From Alteromonas sp. ALT199 (GTDB lineage: Bacteria > Pseudomonadota > Gammaproteobacteria > Enterobacterales > Alteromonadaceae), in assembly GCF_018619335.1 (NCBI RefSeq), contig NZ_JAHHDX010000127.1, positions 1 to 45,785 of the forward strand: a stretch of DNA of 45,785 nucleotides, read 5' to 3'. The notes beneath the pieces are model-generated. The model made no database searches. It was not told the origin of the DNA and worked only from the letters and a program-made list of their open reading frames with translations. Position 1 is the stretch's first letter. Each line of letters opens with the position of its first letter. The position numbers were made by a program, and so were the translations under genes. Of this stretch, positions 1 to 8,985 are shown piece after piece.

Positions 1-1
1 C

Positions 2-30
2 AAAAAAAAAGCGAGCTAAGCTCGCTTTTA
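2..30. terminator. Bidirectional hairpin terminator after ETF-QO
   Basis: A perfect stem of AAAAGCGAGC against GCTCGCTTTT closes over a TAA loop. The A-run on its left becomes a U-run for the minus-strand ETF-QO transcript, so it should act as a rho-independent terminator. It could also stop plus-strand transcription entering from the left. Confidence 0.85.
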
Positions 31-66
31 AAAAATATCAGTTAAATAACCAAATGATGCATTAAT

Positions 67-1716
67 TTACATATTTGGGTAATTTGGGCCTCCAGCACCT
101 TCTGGTACAACCCACTTAATATTTTGGCTAGGATCTTTAATGTCGCAAGTTTTACAGTGAACACAGTTTTGTGCATTAATTTGGAAGCGTTTTTCACCTT
201 CTTCTTCAATTACTTCATAAACGCCAGCTGGGCAATAGCGCTGTGCGGGTTCTGCAAATTTTGGCAAATTAACCTGTAAAGGAATAGAAGGGTCTTTTAA
301 TTTTAAATGACACGGCTGATCTTCTTCATGGTTTGTATTAGATAAAAACACTGAAGATAGTTTATCAAAACTAAGTACACCATCAGGCTTTGGATATGAA
401 ATCTCTGTGGCATTTTTCGCTTCTTCAAGCTGCGCGTAATCTTTATGTTCGTCTTTCATAGTGAAAAACAAATTACCGTTAAAGAAATTTTGTTCTAACG
501 TATTAAAAGCACCGCCCCAGAAATTACCTAGCTTATGAATAGCAGGGCCGAAGTTACGAGAGCGGAATAGCTCATCGTACAACCAAGACGATTTGAATTT
601 ATCTGTAAAGCTAGTTAGCTCTTTTGTGGGTGCTTCCGCGTTTTCCGATAGGGCCTCGAAAATACTCTCGGCAGCGAGCATGCCTGACTTCATTGCTGTG
701 TGGTTACCCTTAATTTTGGCAAAGTTTAGGGTGCCTGCTTCACAACCTACCAATAAGCCACCTGGGAAGGTCATTTTAGGTAAAGAGTTAAACCCGCCTT
801 TGGCAATAGCTCGTGCGCCATAAGATACGCGTTTCCCGCCTTCAAGATACTGTTTGAAAACAGGGTGGTGTTTTAAGCGTTGGAATTCGTCAAACGGGCT
901 TAAGTAAGGGTTGTCGTAGTTTAGGTCGACAATTAAGCCTACAAATACTTGATTGTCTTCAGCATGATATAAATAGCTACCGCCTGTGGCATCATCGAGT
1001 GGCCAACCTGCACTGTGTACTACTAAGCCAGGCTGGTGCTTCGCTGGGTCGATATCCCAAATCTCTTTAAAGCCAATAGCGTAATGCTGAGGTGAGCTGT
1101 CTTCATCTAGTTTAAAGTGAGAAATGAGCTCTTTACCTAAATGACCACGACAGCCTTCTGCAAATACGGTGTATTTAGCACGCAATTCCATACCTGGCAT
1201 GTAGCCGTCTTTGGGCTCACCGTTCTCACCAATACCCATGTCGCCCGTAAGCACGCCGCCAACGCTGCCGTCTTCATTATAAATAACCTCAGAAGCAGCG
1301 AAGCCTGGGAATACTTCAACGCCTAGCTGCTCGGCCTGTTCTGCTAGCCAACGGCTCACGTTACCCATAGACACAATGTAGTTACCGTCGTTGTGCATAG
1401 TTTTGGGTGTAATGCCGTTGGGTAACTTCTTCGCTGAAGATTCATCATTAAGCAAATAGATGTGGTCTTCGGTTACCGGCGTGTTAAGTGGCGCGCCTTT
1501 TTCCTTCCAATCGGGAAATAGTTCGTTTAGCGAACGGGGCTCAAATACCGCGCCTGAGAGAATATGTGCACCTACCTCGGAGCCCTTTTCGACCACACAA
1601 ACCATAAGTTCTTGGTCTTTTTCATTCGCAAGCTGCATAAGCTTACAAGCAGTTGATAATCCAGCTGGGCCGGCACCGACGATGACTACGTCAAACTCCA
1701 TCGATTCTCGTTCCAC
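67..1716 (-). CDS. etfD: Electron transfer flavoprotein-ubiquinone oxidoreductase (ETF-QO)
   Basis: This inner-membrane-associated flavo-iron-sulfur enzyme moves electrons from reduced ETF to ubiquinone, linking acyl-CoA and amino-acid dehydrogenases to respiration. The 549-residue protein has the usual family length. A Rossmann FAD motif, GAGPAG, sits at residues 14-19. Four cysteines near the C-terminus (495, 518, 521, 524; CPAG and CVHCKTC) are placed to bind the 4Fe-4S cluster. The start is a GTG at 1716, chosen because AAGGAG lies six bases upstream; an in-frame ATG at residue 6 lacks such a site. The gene is divergent from etfBA across a 370-base region with LiuR-like palindromes, so the electron-transfer chain is probably co-regulated. 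Identification is secure. Confidence 0.96.
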   Translation of the reverse strand: MERESMEFDVVIVGAGPAGLSTACKLMQLANEKDQELMVCVVEKGSEVGAHILSGAVFEPRSLNELFPDWKEKGAPLNTPVTEDHIYLLNDESSAKKLPNGITPKTMHNDGNYIVSMGNVSRWLAEQAEQLGVEVFPGFAASEVIYNEDGSVGGVLTGDMGIGENGEPKDGYMPGMELRAKYTVFAEGCRGHLGKELISHFKLDEDSSPQHYAIGFKEIWDIDPAKHQPGLVVHSAGWPLDDATGGSYLYHAEDNQVFVGLIVDLNYDNPYLSPFDEFQRLKHHPVFKQYLEGGKRVSYGARAIAKGGFNSLPKMTFPGGLLVGCEAGTLNFAKIKGNHTAMKSGMLAAESIFEALSENAEAPTKELTSFTDKFKSSWLYDELFRSRNFGPAIHKLGNFWGGAFNTLEQNFFNGNLFFTMKDEHKDYAQLEEAKNATEISYPKPDGVLSFDKLSSVFLSNTNHEEDQPCHLKLKDPSIPLQVNLPKFAEPAQRYCPAGVYEVIEEEGEKRFQINAQNCVHCKTCDIKDPSQNIKWVVPEGAGGPNYPNM

Positions 1717-1821
1717 GGGAGGCTCCTTATGTTTGTATTTTTATAGTGCACTATTGATGAAACAAATAATGCTTTGTGTCAAAAACATGTAAATTAATTG
1801 TCGTTTTGCAAGGTAATGCAG

Positions 1822-1839
1822 GTTGACGTTTACGTCAAC
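1822..1839. promoter_or_regulatory. LiuR/PsrA-like palindromic operator 1
   Basis: GTTGACGTTTACGTCAAC has perfect 8-base arms around a TT centre. The TTGACGT...ACGTCAA form resembles operators recalled for LiuR, the MerR-family regulator of branched-chain amino-acid and acyl-CoA catabolism in gammaproteobacteria, whose regulons often include etf genes. The palindrome is seen directly; the regulator is inferred. An almost identical site is at 23201-23218. Confidence 0.65.
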
Positions 1840-1857
1840 AGTAAGTACATTGCAAAG

Positions 1858-1879
1858 CAGTTTACGTTAACGTTAACTG
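1858..1879. promoter_or_regulatory. LiuR-like palindromic operator 2
   Basis: This 22-base near-perfect palindrome has outer arms CAGTT and AACTG around ACGTTAACGT. Only one symmetric pair of positions deviates. It lies 18 bases from operator 1, as expected if dimers bind both sites in the etf divergent promoter region. Confidence 0.55.
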
Positions 1880-2086
1880 GCAGAGTATTATACCTGCTCG
1901 TAAACGTGGTGTTAACGTCGTTTTAAGGCTAGCCTTTATAAAACGTACGTTCCACAGATTCTTTTTTAACGTAGAAGCATTGTTAAAGTTTCAAAAAGCG
2001 TGGTGAAGTAATACGTTTTTAATTATTAATAGTTAATTATTAATGAAACGTAATTAGCACCGACGAACTCAACAATTGAGGTAAAT

Positions 2087-2839
2087 ATGAAAATACTCGT
2101 ACCGGTCAAACGCGCGATCGACTACAACGTTAAGGTAAGAGTGAAGGCTGATGAATCAGGCGTAGATCTTACTAACGCAAAAATGGCTATTAATCCTTTT
2201 TGCGAAATTGCTGTTGAAGAAGCCGTTCGGTTAAAAGAAAAAGGCGTGGCCACTGAAATCGTTGTTGTTTCAGTTGGTGACAAAAGCTGCCAAGAACAAA
2301 TACGAACAGCACTAGCCCTAGGTGCTGACCGTGGTATTCAAATTGATACCGACCAAAATCTTGATTCACTTCAAGTGGCAAAGCTTTTAGCTAAAGTGGT
2401 TGAAGAAGAACAGCCTCAACTTGTCATTCTTGGTAAGCAGAGCATTGATTCTGACAACAACCAAACTGGACAGATGCTAGCAGCACTAACTGGTATGCCT
2501 CAAGGTACCTTCGCTTCAGAAGTTGTTGTTGATGGCGAGAAAGTGAATGTAACACGTGAAATCGACGGTGGCCTTCAAACGGTTGCGCTTTCGCTTCCAG
2601 CTGTTGTAACGACAGATCTTCGTTTAAATGAGCCGCGTTACGCATCGCTTCCAAACATTATGAAAGCAAAACGCAAGCCTCTTGATGTTAAAGCTGCAGC
2701 AGATTTTGGTGTTGCACTTCAATCAAACGTTAAGGTACTGAAAGTTACGCCTCCGCCTCAGCGTGAGGGTGGCATTAAAGTAGCAGACGTTGCTGAGTTG
2801 GTAGACAAGTTAAAGAATGAAGCAAAGGTGATCTCATGA
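2087..2839 (+). CDS. etfB: Electron transfer flavoprotein beta subunit
   Basis: This is the small subunit of the cytoplasmic ETF heterodimer. It binds AMP and takes part in docking with acyl-CoA dehydrogenases. At 250 residues it matches the family. It opens with [17 protein letters not shown] and carries the recognisable segment [18 protein letters not shown] near the middle. A GAGG ribosome-binding site precedes the ATG. Its TGA overlaps the etfA ATG by four bases (ATGA), so the subunits are probably translationally coupled. It is divergent from etfD, the enzyme that reoxidises ETF, and probably shares its operators. Confidence 0.97.
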   Translation: MKILVPVKRAIDYNVKVRVKADESGVDLTNAKMAINPFCEIAVEEAVRLKEKGVATEIVVVSVGDKSCQEQIRTALALGADRGIQIDTDQNLDSLQVAKLLAKVVEEEQPQLVILGKQSIDSDNNQTGQMLAALTGMPQGTFASEVVVDGEKVNVTREIDGGLQTVALSLPAVVTTDLRLNEPRYASLPNIMKAKRKPLDVKAAADFGVALQSNVKVLKVTPPPQREGGIKVADVAELVDKLKNEAKVIS

Positions 2840-3762
2840 GCGTACTCGTATATGCAGAACACGACAATGCAAGCTTAAAGACGGAAACGCACAAGCTTGT
2901 TAACGCCGCGCAAAAAATGGGTGGCGATATCCATGTATTAGTAGCGGGTGAAGATTGCCAAACAGTTGCTGAAGCTGCATCGCAAATTGACGGCGTTGCA
3001 AAAGTACTTGTTGCCGACAACTCGGCATACAAGCATCAGCTTGCTGAGAATACGGCTGACTTGGTTTTAGAACTTGCTGGCGATTATAGTCATGTTGTTG
3101 CGGCGGCAACAACAACAGGCAAAAACTTTATGCCTCGCGTGGCGGCATTATTGGATGTAGCGCAAATCTCAGACATCATCGGCGTAGAGAGTGAAGATAC
3201 TTTTGTTCGTCCAATCTATGCGGGTAATGCCATTGCAACTGTTCAATCATCTGACGTTAAAAAGGTGATAACGGTGCGTGCAGCTTCTTTCGATGCAGCC
3301 TCTACAGACGGTAGCGCAGAAGTAGCCGCAATTGATGTGGTAAAAGGCAGCGAAAAGTCTGACTTTGTTTCAGCCGAGCTGACAGAATCTGAGCGTCCTG
3401 AGTTAACCGCAGCTGAGGTTGTGATTTCAGGTGGCCGCGGTATGCAAAACGGTGACAACTTCAAGCTTCTCGAAGGTATCGCCGACAAGCTAGGTGCAGC
3501 TATTGGTGCTTCGCGCGCCGCGGTAGATGCAGGCTTCGTTCCTAACGATATGCAGGTAGGCCAAACAGGTAAGATTGTTGCGCCTCAGCTTTATATCGCT
3601 GTAGGCATTTCGGGCGCTATCCAGCATCTTGCTGGTATGAAAGACTCAAAAGTTATTGTTGCTATCAACAAAGATGAAGAAGCGCCAATTTTTCAGGTTG
3701 CTGACTATGGTTTAGTGGGTGACTTGTTTGAAGTACTTCCAGAATTGGAAGGCTCTCTTTAA
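2836..3762 (+). CDS. etfA: Electron transfer flavoprotein alpha subunit
   Basis: This FAD-binding large subunit of ETF has 308 residues, the usual length. The C-terminal FAD domain is clear: [29 protein letters not shown] and ADYGLVGDL follow in the family order over roughly the last 100 residues. The N-terminal half is the typical, less conserved alpha/beta domain. The start overlaps the etfB stop. A strong terminator follows at 3788-3814, closing a two-gene operon. The complex accepts electrons from acyl-CoA dehydrogenases, one of which lies at 15437 in this window. Confidence 0.97.
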   Translation: MSVLVYAEHDNASLKTETHKLVNAAQKMGGDIHVLVAGEDCQTVAEAASQIDGVAKVLVADNSAYKHQLAENTADLVLELAGDYSHVVAAATTTGKNFMPRVAALLDVAQISDIIGVESEDTFVRPIYAGNAIATVQSSDVKKVITVRAASFDAASTDGSAEVAAIDVVKGSEKSDFVSAELTESERPELTAAEVVISGGRGMQNGDNFKLLEGIADKLGAAIGASRAAVDAGFVPNDMQVGQTGKIVAPQLYIAVGISGAIQHLAGMKDSKVIVAINKDEEAPIFQVADYGLVGDLFEVLPELEGSL

Positions 3763-3787
3763 TTAGCACTTTAAAGCTAGATAAGAC

Positions 3788-3814
3788 AAAGGCTGCAGTT
3801 TTGCAGCCTTTTTT
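3788..3814 (+). terminator. Rho-independent terminator of etfBA
   Basis: The stem GGCTGCA/TGCAGCC over a GTTT loop is extended by AAA/TTT pairing and followed by a six-base T run. It lies 26 bases after etfA. Confidence 0.9.
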
Positions 3815-3876
3815 GTAGGGTTTAGTTATAAGTGCTCGCGATACTTGCTGGTATTGCCGCAATAGAGAGCGATGAA

Positions 3877-4185
3877 CTAAACGCGCACGACAGAATTTTC
3901 GTCAATGCTCACGGGAGAGGGAATATAAGCGTCGGCTTCCCAGTCGTTTTCCCATTTTTCGCCATCAATAAGGTACCGAAATTGATATTCGTGATCTTTC
4001 TCTAGGTCCACGGTTAACGTAAAGTCACCGCTTTTTAGTTTTTTCATTGTTAATGGCTGTGTTTTCCAATCAGTGAAATCCCCACAAAGCGCAGCTTCTT
4101 TAGCGTCTTTTGCCGCTTCCGCATTTAGTCGAAATGTCACTTTGCACAGAGGTTTTGATTTAAGGTATTTTTTCTTAAGACTCAT
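3877..4185 (-). CDS. Small isoamylase-N/CBM48-like glycogen-binding domain protein
   Basis: The product is about 102 residues and consists almost entirely of one early-set/CBM48-like beta-sandwich domain. Seen motifs are CKVTFRLNAEAAKDA, CGDFTDWKTQPLTMKKL, and YQFRYLIDGEKWENDWEAD, matching the W-based carbohydrate-binding pattern of AMPK-beta/isoamylase N-terminal domains. The ATG at 4185 was chosen over upstream candidates because AAGGGA lies at a suitable distance. Stand-alone proteins of this kind are common in marine gammaproteobacteria, but their role is not established; binding of glycogen or maltodextrin is inference. It is convergent with etfA. Confidence 0.75.
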   Translation of the reverse strand: MSLKKKYLKSKPLCKVTFRLNAEAAKDAKEAALCGDFTDWKTQPLTMKKLKSGDFTLTVDLEKDHEYQFRYLIDGEKWENDWEADAYIPSPVSIDENSVVRV

Positions 4186-4569
4186 AATGTGTTTTCCCTT
4201 CAACGTAGCGAAATCATTCCCGAGGCTACTTCGCATTGAAGACCAAGCTAAAATAACAACCCTCGGTTAACTCATAACCAATGAGTGATTAAATAATCAA
4301 CGAAAAGCTGATAATTATCAATCTTACTTTGTATTCTTTTAATAATTTTTTATATTAGGCGTGCTGATATCTGCGCCCATGTTAAAAAACTAAAAAATAG
4401 ACACAAAATTTAACAATCTTAATTGGGCATATAAAACATAAAGTCAGTACACTAGTGTTGAAACAATAATAATAGAATTTAGTGGGTTATCACGGGGTAA
4501 GTGATAAGCGCAGTACACTACTGTGTCGACATCATTCACACGGGTTGCCTTCGTTCCTAGGGATAGTAA
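4186..4569. other. Gene-free leader of the RND efflux operon
   Basis: This 384-base AT-rich stretch contains no convincing ORF. It holds the repeated word CAGTACACTA at 4445-4454 and 4511-4520, and a hairpin at 4487-4507 with TTATCAC/GTGATAA arms. Its right part is probably the promoter and operator region of the efflux operon. Confidence 0.6.
4445..4523. promoter_or_regulatory. Paired candidate operators upstream of the efflux operon
   Basis: CAGTACACTA occurs twice, 66 bases apart start to start. The first copy runs into the palindrome ACACTAGTGT (4449-4458). The second forms an inverted repeat CAGTA-CAC-TACTG (4511-4523). A hairpin (4487-4507) lies between them. The arrangement suggests a dimeric repressor, but no regulator gene is adjacent and its identity is unknown. 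Confidence 0.35.
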
Positions 4570-5802
4570 ATGAAAAATTCCATGTTGATGAAAAGTGGTA
4601 TTCCATTAATCATACTGTTGGTCGCTTTTATTGCGGCCACCGTCATGATCAAGTCACGTAAGCCGCCAGAGCAAGTTCCCGTAGAAATTCCCGCTTTCCT
4701 AGTGGACGCTAAAGAAGTATTCGCAGAACCCGTAAGTTTCATTGTTAAATCTCAAGGCAACGTGGTTCCACGAAATAAAACCGCATTAAGTGCACAGGTT
4801 AATGGTCAAGTGGTGAGCTTATCCGATGTATTTATTGCAGGTGGCACCTTTAAGAAAGGTGATGTGCTGGCCACTCTAGAACAAGATGATTATCGCACTG
4901 ATCTCAAACTTGCAGAGGCTGAGTTAGCCCAAGCTCAGGCAGCGCTTCAAGAAGAAATTGCTCGCGGCAAAGTGGCTGAGCAAGAATGGCGCTCGGTAAG
5001 AAACGTAGCGCCGCCGGAATTAGGCTTAAGGAAGCCTCAACTAGCGAAAGAGCAGGCTAATGTTAAAGCGGCAGAAGCCAATTATGAACGCGCCAAACGA
5101 AACCTAGCCAGAACGCAAATTACAGCACCGTATAATGGCATTGTAGTTGAACGAAATATAGACCTTGGTCAGTATGTGGCGATGGGGTCAGTACTTGGTA
5201 CCGTTTATTCCACCGATACTGCTGAAGTTAGGCTACCGATTACTGACAAAGACCTAATGTTTATAAATATCGCTGGGCAGTCTAATGAGGGGGCACCCGT
5301 ATTACTAACCGCATCTGTTGGCGGACTTAAACGTACTTGGGAAGGGAAGTTAGTTCGTTCAGAAGGTATTCTGGATACAGGAAGCCGAGTTGTGTATGCC
5401 ATAGTCGAGGTGAAAGATCCATACAACCTACAGTCTTCATACAATGCTCCCTTACGTTTTGGGCAATTCGTTGAAGCGGAAATTACCTCACGTCAAAACG
5501 AAGAACTTTTGGTATTACCGCGTAGTATTCTGCGTCTAGATAATACTGTACTAACTGTTAACGATAATCGCGAAATTGAAATAAAGCCTGTTGAAGTAGC
5601 CCGTACAACGGCGAAAGATGTGTTTATTCGCTCAGGTATCAATGAAGGAAGCTTAGTGGTGACCAGCGCAGTGCCTAACCCTTATAACGGCATGAAAGTG
5701 CGTTTGCCAGGAGACGAGCCTGTACTTGCTGACACTGCTGAAGCAGACACTACTGATAGTACAGATAGCGTGGAAAGCGAATCATCGGAAGGTGACAACT
5801 AA
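4570..5802 (+). CDS. RND efflux periplasmic adaptor (membrane fusion protein)
   Basis: This HlyD/AcrA-type adaptor links an inner-membrane RND pump to an outer-membrane channel. The 410-residue protein starts with an N-terminal anchor (about residues 8-28). A split biotinyl-lipoyl domain follows (NKTALSAQVNGQVV near 70 and APYNGIVVERNIDLGQYV near 180). A helical hairpin rich in Ala/Glu/Gln lies between them at about 115-175, and beta-barrel and membrane-proximal domains follow. The C-terminus is acidic and Ser/Thr-rich. The stop overlaps the next ATG (TAATG), so pump and adaptor are coupled. No outer-membrane factor is nearby; a TolC-like protein encoded elsewhere is presumably used. Substrate is unknown. 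Confidence 0.92.
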   Translation: MKNSMLMKSGIPLIILLVAFIAATVMIKSRKPPEQVPVEIPAFLVDAKEVFAEPVSFIVKSQGNVVPRNKTALSAQVNGQVVSLSDVFIAGGTFKKGDVLATLEQDDYRTDLKLAEAELAQAQAALQEEIARGKVAEQEWRSVRNVAPPELGLRKPQLAKEQANVKAAEANYERAKRNLARTQITAPYNGIVVERNIDLGQYVAMGSVLGTVYSTDTAEVRLPITDKDLMFINIAGQSNEGAPVLLTASVGGLKRTWEGKLVRSEGILDTGSRVVYAIVEVKDPYNLQSSYNAPLRFGQFVEAEITSRQNEELLVLPRSILRLDNTVLTVNDNREIEIKPVEVARTTAKDVFIRSGINEGSLVVTSAVPNPYNGMKVRLPGDEPVLADTAEADTTDSTDSVESESSEGDN

Positions 5803-8800
5803 TGAGTCGCATCGATACCAATAAAGGCTTAATTGCCTGGTTTGCACGTAACAATGTAGCCGCAAACTTACTTATGGTTTTGCTTGTGGTTGGCGGTTTG
5901 TTCAGTGCATTCAGTATACAAAAACAAGTATTTCCAAGCTTTGAAATAGACGTTATAAGCGTTCGTGTACCGTACCTAGGCGCTGCTCCCCAAGAAGTTG
6001 AAGAGGGTGTGCTGCTTAAAATAGAGGAGGCGATCAAAGATTTAGAGGGGATTAAACAGCTTAACTCTACCGCCGTAGAGGGTATGGGGACGGTAAGTAT
6101 TCAAGTAGAAGAGGACTATGATGTCCAGTCGCTGCTTGATGAAGTAAAAGTCCAGGTTGACGCTATTCCGAGTTTTCCTGCCGACACTGAAAAGCCCGTT
6201 ATTTATAGACAAAAAATTCAACAAGATGTGATATGGATTTCAGTTTACGGTGATGCATCTGAGCGAGAATTAAAAGAATTTGCCAAAAATTTACGGGATG
6301 ACATTGCCAATTTATCAGGAATTTCGAGCGTTCAGGTGGTAGGCGCACGCGACTACGAAGTATCCATAGAGCTTTCTGAAGTCGATTTGCAAAAGTATAA
6401 CCTTACGTTTGCTGATGTTGTAGCGCGTTTAAGTCAGTCTAGCGTAGATTTGCCCGGTGGCTCAATCCGCACAGAAAACGGCGATATTCTGCTTAGAACA
6501 AAAGGCCAGGCTTATACCGGTTGGGATTTCTCCCAAATTGTATTGGTCACTAATTCGAACGGCACGCGAGTAAGCTTAGGCGATGTTGCGTATATTAATG
6601 ACGGCTTTATCGAAAACAATCAATACGCTTTATTCGATGGAAAGCCAGCCGTTAGCTTAAGGGTTCAAGCCGTTGGCGATCAGAATGCATTAGAAATTTC
6701 AGAGCAGGTAAATAACTACATCGATAGCCAAAAGTCAGAATTTCCCGGTCATATTACCGCTGACACCTGGGGCGATAGCTCATTTTACCTAGCCGATCGC
6801 CTTAACATGATGCTTGAAAACATGTTTTTCGGTGCGCTACTTGTATTTTTGGTACTGTCGCTTTTCTTAAAAATAAAACTCGCGTTTTGGGTTATAGTCG
6901 GGTTACCGGTGTGTTTCCTTGGCACTTTATTCGTCATGCCGTTAGATGTAGTTGGTGTGTCTATTAATATGCTCAGTTTGTTTGCCTTTATCCTTGTTTT
7001 AGGGATTGTGGTCGATGATGCCATCATTATGGGCGAGTCAGCGTATTCTGAAATAGATAAAAAGGGCCATAGCACAGATAACGTTATTGCTGGTGTTAAA
7101 AAGGTCGCCATGCCTGCAACATTTGGTGTACTTACCACAATCGCTGCATTCACCCCCATGTTAATGGTGTCTGGACCTTTCGGTATTATTTGGAAGACCA
7201 TCGGTATGGTGGTTATTGTTTGTCTTATTTTCTCGCTTATTGAATCAAAGCTCATACTACCGGCCCACTTAGTGCACATGAAGCTTAAGCCTTATGATCC
7301 AGAAAAGGCTAACGCACTGCAAAAGTTCCGAGACTTCTTCAGTGAAGGCATAAAAACATTTGTCAACAACAAGTACGCGCCGTTTTTAGCAAAAGCAATA
7401 CGCAATCGCTATACAACGGTGGCTGTGTTTTTGGCCATGCTTATCCTTACAATTGGGTTATTTGGTGGCGGGATCGTACGTTTTGTATTTTTTCCAAATA
7501 TTCCTAGCGACTTTATGGTTGCCAGTTTCGAGCTGGAGCCAGGCTCGTCACTGGAACAGCGTGACAATGTACTGACTACTCTTCGTGAAGCCATGCGCCG
7601 TATGGACAATAAGGTCTCAGATGAGTCGGGGGAAAATGTTATTAAACACGCCATTGCATTTGATAATGGCAACCTAGGCGGCGAAATTTTTGCTGAGCTT
7701 ACGAAGGGCGAAACCCGAACGTTAACTGACTTTGAGATTCAGGATATGTGGCGTCAAGAGCTACCAGAAATTCCTGGGGTGAAATCATTTAATATCAGCT
7801 CCCCAGGCGGCCCTGGTGGCGGCTCAGACCTTAGCTTTGAGTTTAGCTCAAGCGATATTAAAGCGCTACGGGCTATTAGTAACGAGATTAAAGGAGCCTT
7901 AGATCAGTACGAAGGGGTAACGGATATCAACGATACATTTTCGGGCGGTAGTGAAGAAATACAGCTAGCGCTGAAGCCCCAGGCCGATGCGTTGGGCATT
8001 TCTCTTAGAGACTTGGGGCAACAAGTTCGCTTTGGTTTCTACGGTGCAGAAGTGCAGCGTATCCAACGAGACGATGAAGAAATTAAGGTTATGGTGCGTT
8101 ATCCGAAAGCGCAACGTAGCTCTATTGAACATTTAGAGAACATGCGAATTCGCGCACCTAATGGCCAAGAGATACCGTTTGAGCAAGTTGCTACCTTTAC
8201 TGTTGGCCAGGGCTTTGACTCAATCATTCGAGTAGATGGAAAACGTTCTGTTACTGTTACAGGTGTGGTTGATAAGGCGTTACTCGACCCATCAGAAGTG
8301 ACAAATGATGTGATTGAAAATCTTATGCCAGACCTGTTGGCCCGATACCCGAAAGTAGACTTCCAACTGCAAGGTAATTCAAAAGAACAAGCGGACGCAA
8401 TGTTTAGCCTAATGCAAGGATTACTGTTTGCGTTATTCGCTATTTATACATTGTTAGCGATTCCGCTTAAATCTTACAGCCAGCCTTTGATCATAATGTC
8501 GGTTATTCCTTTTGGTATAGTAGGAGCTATAATTGGCCACTTGGTGCTGGGCATGGCGGTCAGCGTTCTTTCCGTTTGCGGTATAATTGCATTGTCAGGC
8601 GTAGTGGTTAATGACAGTTTGATCATGGTGGACTTTGTAAATCGTGCGCGCAAAGAAGGTATGTCGCTTATGGATGCAGCTATTAGCGCAGGTACACAGC
8701 GTTTTAGAGCGATTATCCTAACTTCTTTAACAACATTTATGGGCCTAATGCCAATTGTATTTGAACGCAGTTTACAAGCTCAAGTTGTGATCCCAATGGC

Positions 8801-8936
8801 AATTTCGTTAGCCTTTGGAATCTTGTTTGCTACGGTGATTACCTTGCTACTCGTTCCTGCGCTTTATCTTATTCTTAACGACCTTAAGAATGTATTTAAA
8901 GGTAGAAGGCAGGCACAAATCACGACAGAAAACTAA
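5802..8936 (+). CDS. RND-family efflux transporter permease
   Basis: At 1044 residues this has full RND pump length: twelve transmembrane helices in two halves with two large periplasmic loops. The first helix is near residues 20-40, and clusters of helices lie around 335-500 and 860-1035. The proton-relay segment GIVVDDAIIMGE with adjacent aspartates is present in the expected TM4 position around residue 400, as in AcrB-like pumps. The second-half counterpart is GVVVNDSLIMVD. The gene belongs to the AcrB/D/F (HAE-like) superfamily and is coupled to the upstream adaptor. It may export drugs, detergents or other amphiphiles; the sequence alone does not define the substrate. A terminator follows immediately. 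Confidence 0.94.
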   Translation: MSRIDTNKGLIAWFARNNVAANLLMVLLVVGGLFSAFSIQKQVFPSFEIDVISVRVPYLGAAPQEVEEGVLLKIEEAIKDLEGIKQLNSTAVEGMGTVSIQVEEDYDVQSLLDEVKVQVDAIPSFPADTEKPVIYRQKIQQDVIWISVYGDASERELKEFAKNLRDDIANLSGISSVQVVGARDYEVSIELSEVDLQKYNLTFADVVARLSQSSVDLPGGSIRTENGDILLRTKGQAYTGWDFSQIVLVTNSNGTRVSLGDVAYINDGFIENNQYALFDGKPAVSLRVQAVGDQNALEISEQVNNYIDSQKSEFPGHITADTWGDSSFYLADRLNMMLENMFFGALLVFLVLSLFLKIKLAFWVIVGLPVCFLGTLFVMPLDVVGVSINMLSLFAFILVLGIVVDDAIIMGESAYSEIDKKGHSTDNVIAGVKKVAMPATFGVLTTIAAFTPMLMVSGPFGIIWKTIGMVVIVCLIFSLIESKLILPAHLVHMKLKPYDPEKANALQKFRDFFSEGIKTFVNNKYAPFLAKAIRNRYTTVAVFLAMLILTIGLFGGGIVRFVFFPNIPSDFMVASFELEPGSSLEQRDNVLTTLREAMRRMDNKVSDESGENVIKHAIAFDNGNLGGEIFAELTKGETRTLTDFEIQDMWRQELPEIPGVKSFNISSPGGPGGGSDLSFEFSSSDIKALRAISNEIKGALDQYEGVTDINDTFSGGSEEIQLALKPQADALGISLRDLGQQVRFGFYGAEVQRIQRDDEEIKVMVRYPKAQRSSIEHLENMRIRAPNGQEIPFEQVATFTVGQGFDSIIRVDGKRSVTVTGVVDKALLDPSEVTNDVIENLMPDLLARYPKVDFQLQGNSKEQADAMFSLMQGLLFALFAIYTLLAIPLKSYSQPLIIMSVIPFGIVGAIIGHLVLGMAVSVLSVCGIIALSGVVVNDSLIMVDFVNRARKEGMSLMDAAISAGTQRFRAIILTSLTTFMGLMPIVFERSLQAQVVIPMAISLAFGILFATVITLLLVPALYLILNDLKNVFKGRRQAQITTEN

Positions 8937-8940
8937 ATAG

Positions 8941-8967
8941 AAAATGCCGGATAAAACCGGCATTTTT
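8941..8967 (+). terminator. Rho-independent terminator of the RND operon
   Basis: AAAATGCCGG pairs with CCGGCATTTT over an ATAAAA loop, with a T-rich tail. It lies five bases after the pump stop codon and just before the next gene's ribosome-binding site. Confidence 0.88.
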
Positions 8968-8985
8968 CTTTTTAAGGAATAAAAA

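Larger units (their letters stand above)
1717..2086. other. Divergent regulatory region between etfD and etfB
   Basis: This 370-base stretch has no gene. It serves both divergent transcripts and contains at least two ACGT-centred palindromes (1822-1839 and 1858-1879), listed separately. A weaker ACGT-containing half-site lies around 1899-1919. Promoter boxes could not be assigned with confidence. Confidence 0.7.

Noticed and set aside
1899..1919. A third LiuR-like operator between etfD and etfB
   Set aside because: The half-sites GTAAACGT and GTTAACGT are direct rather than inverted, so the dyad is not convincing.
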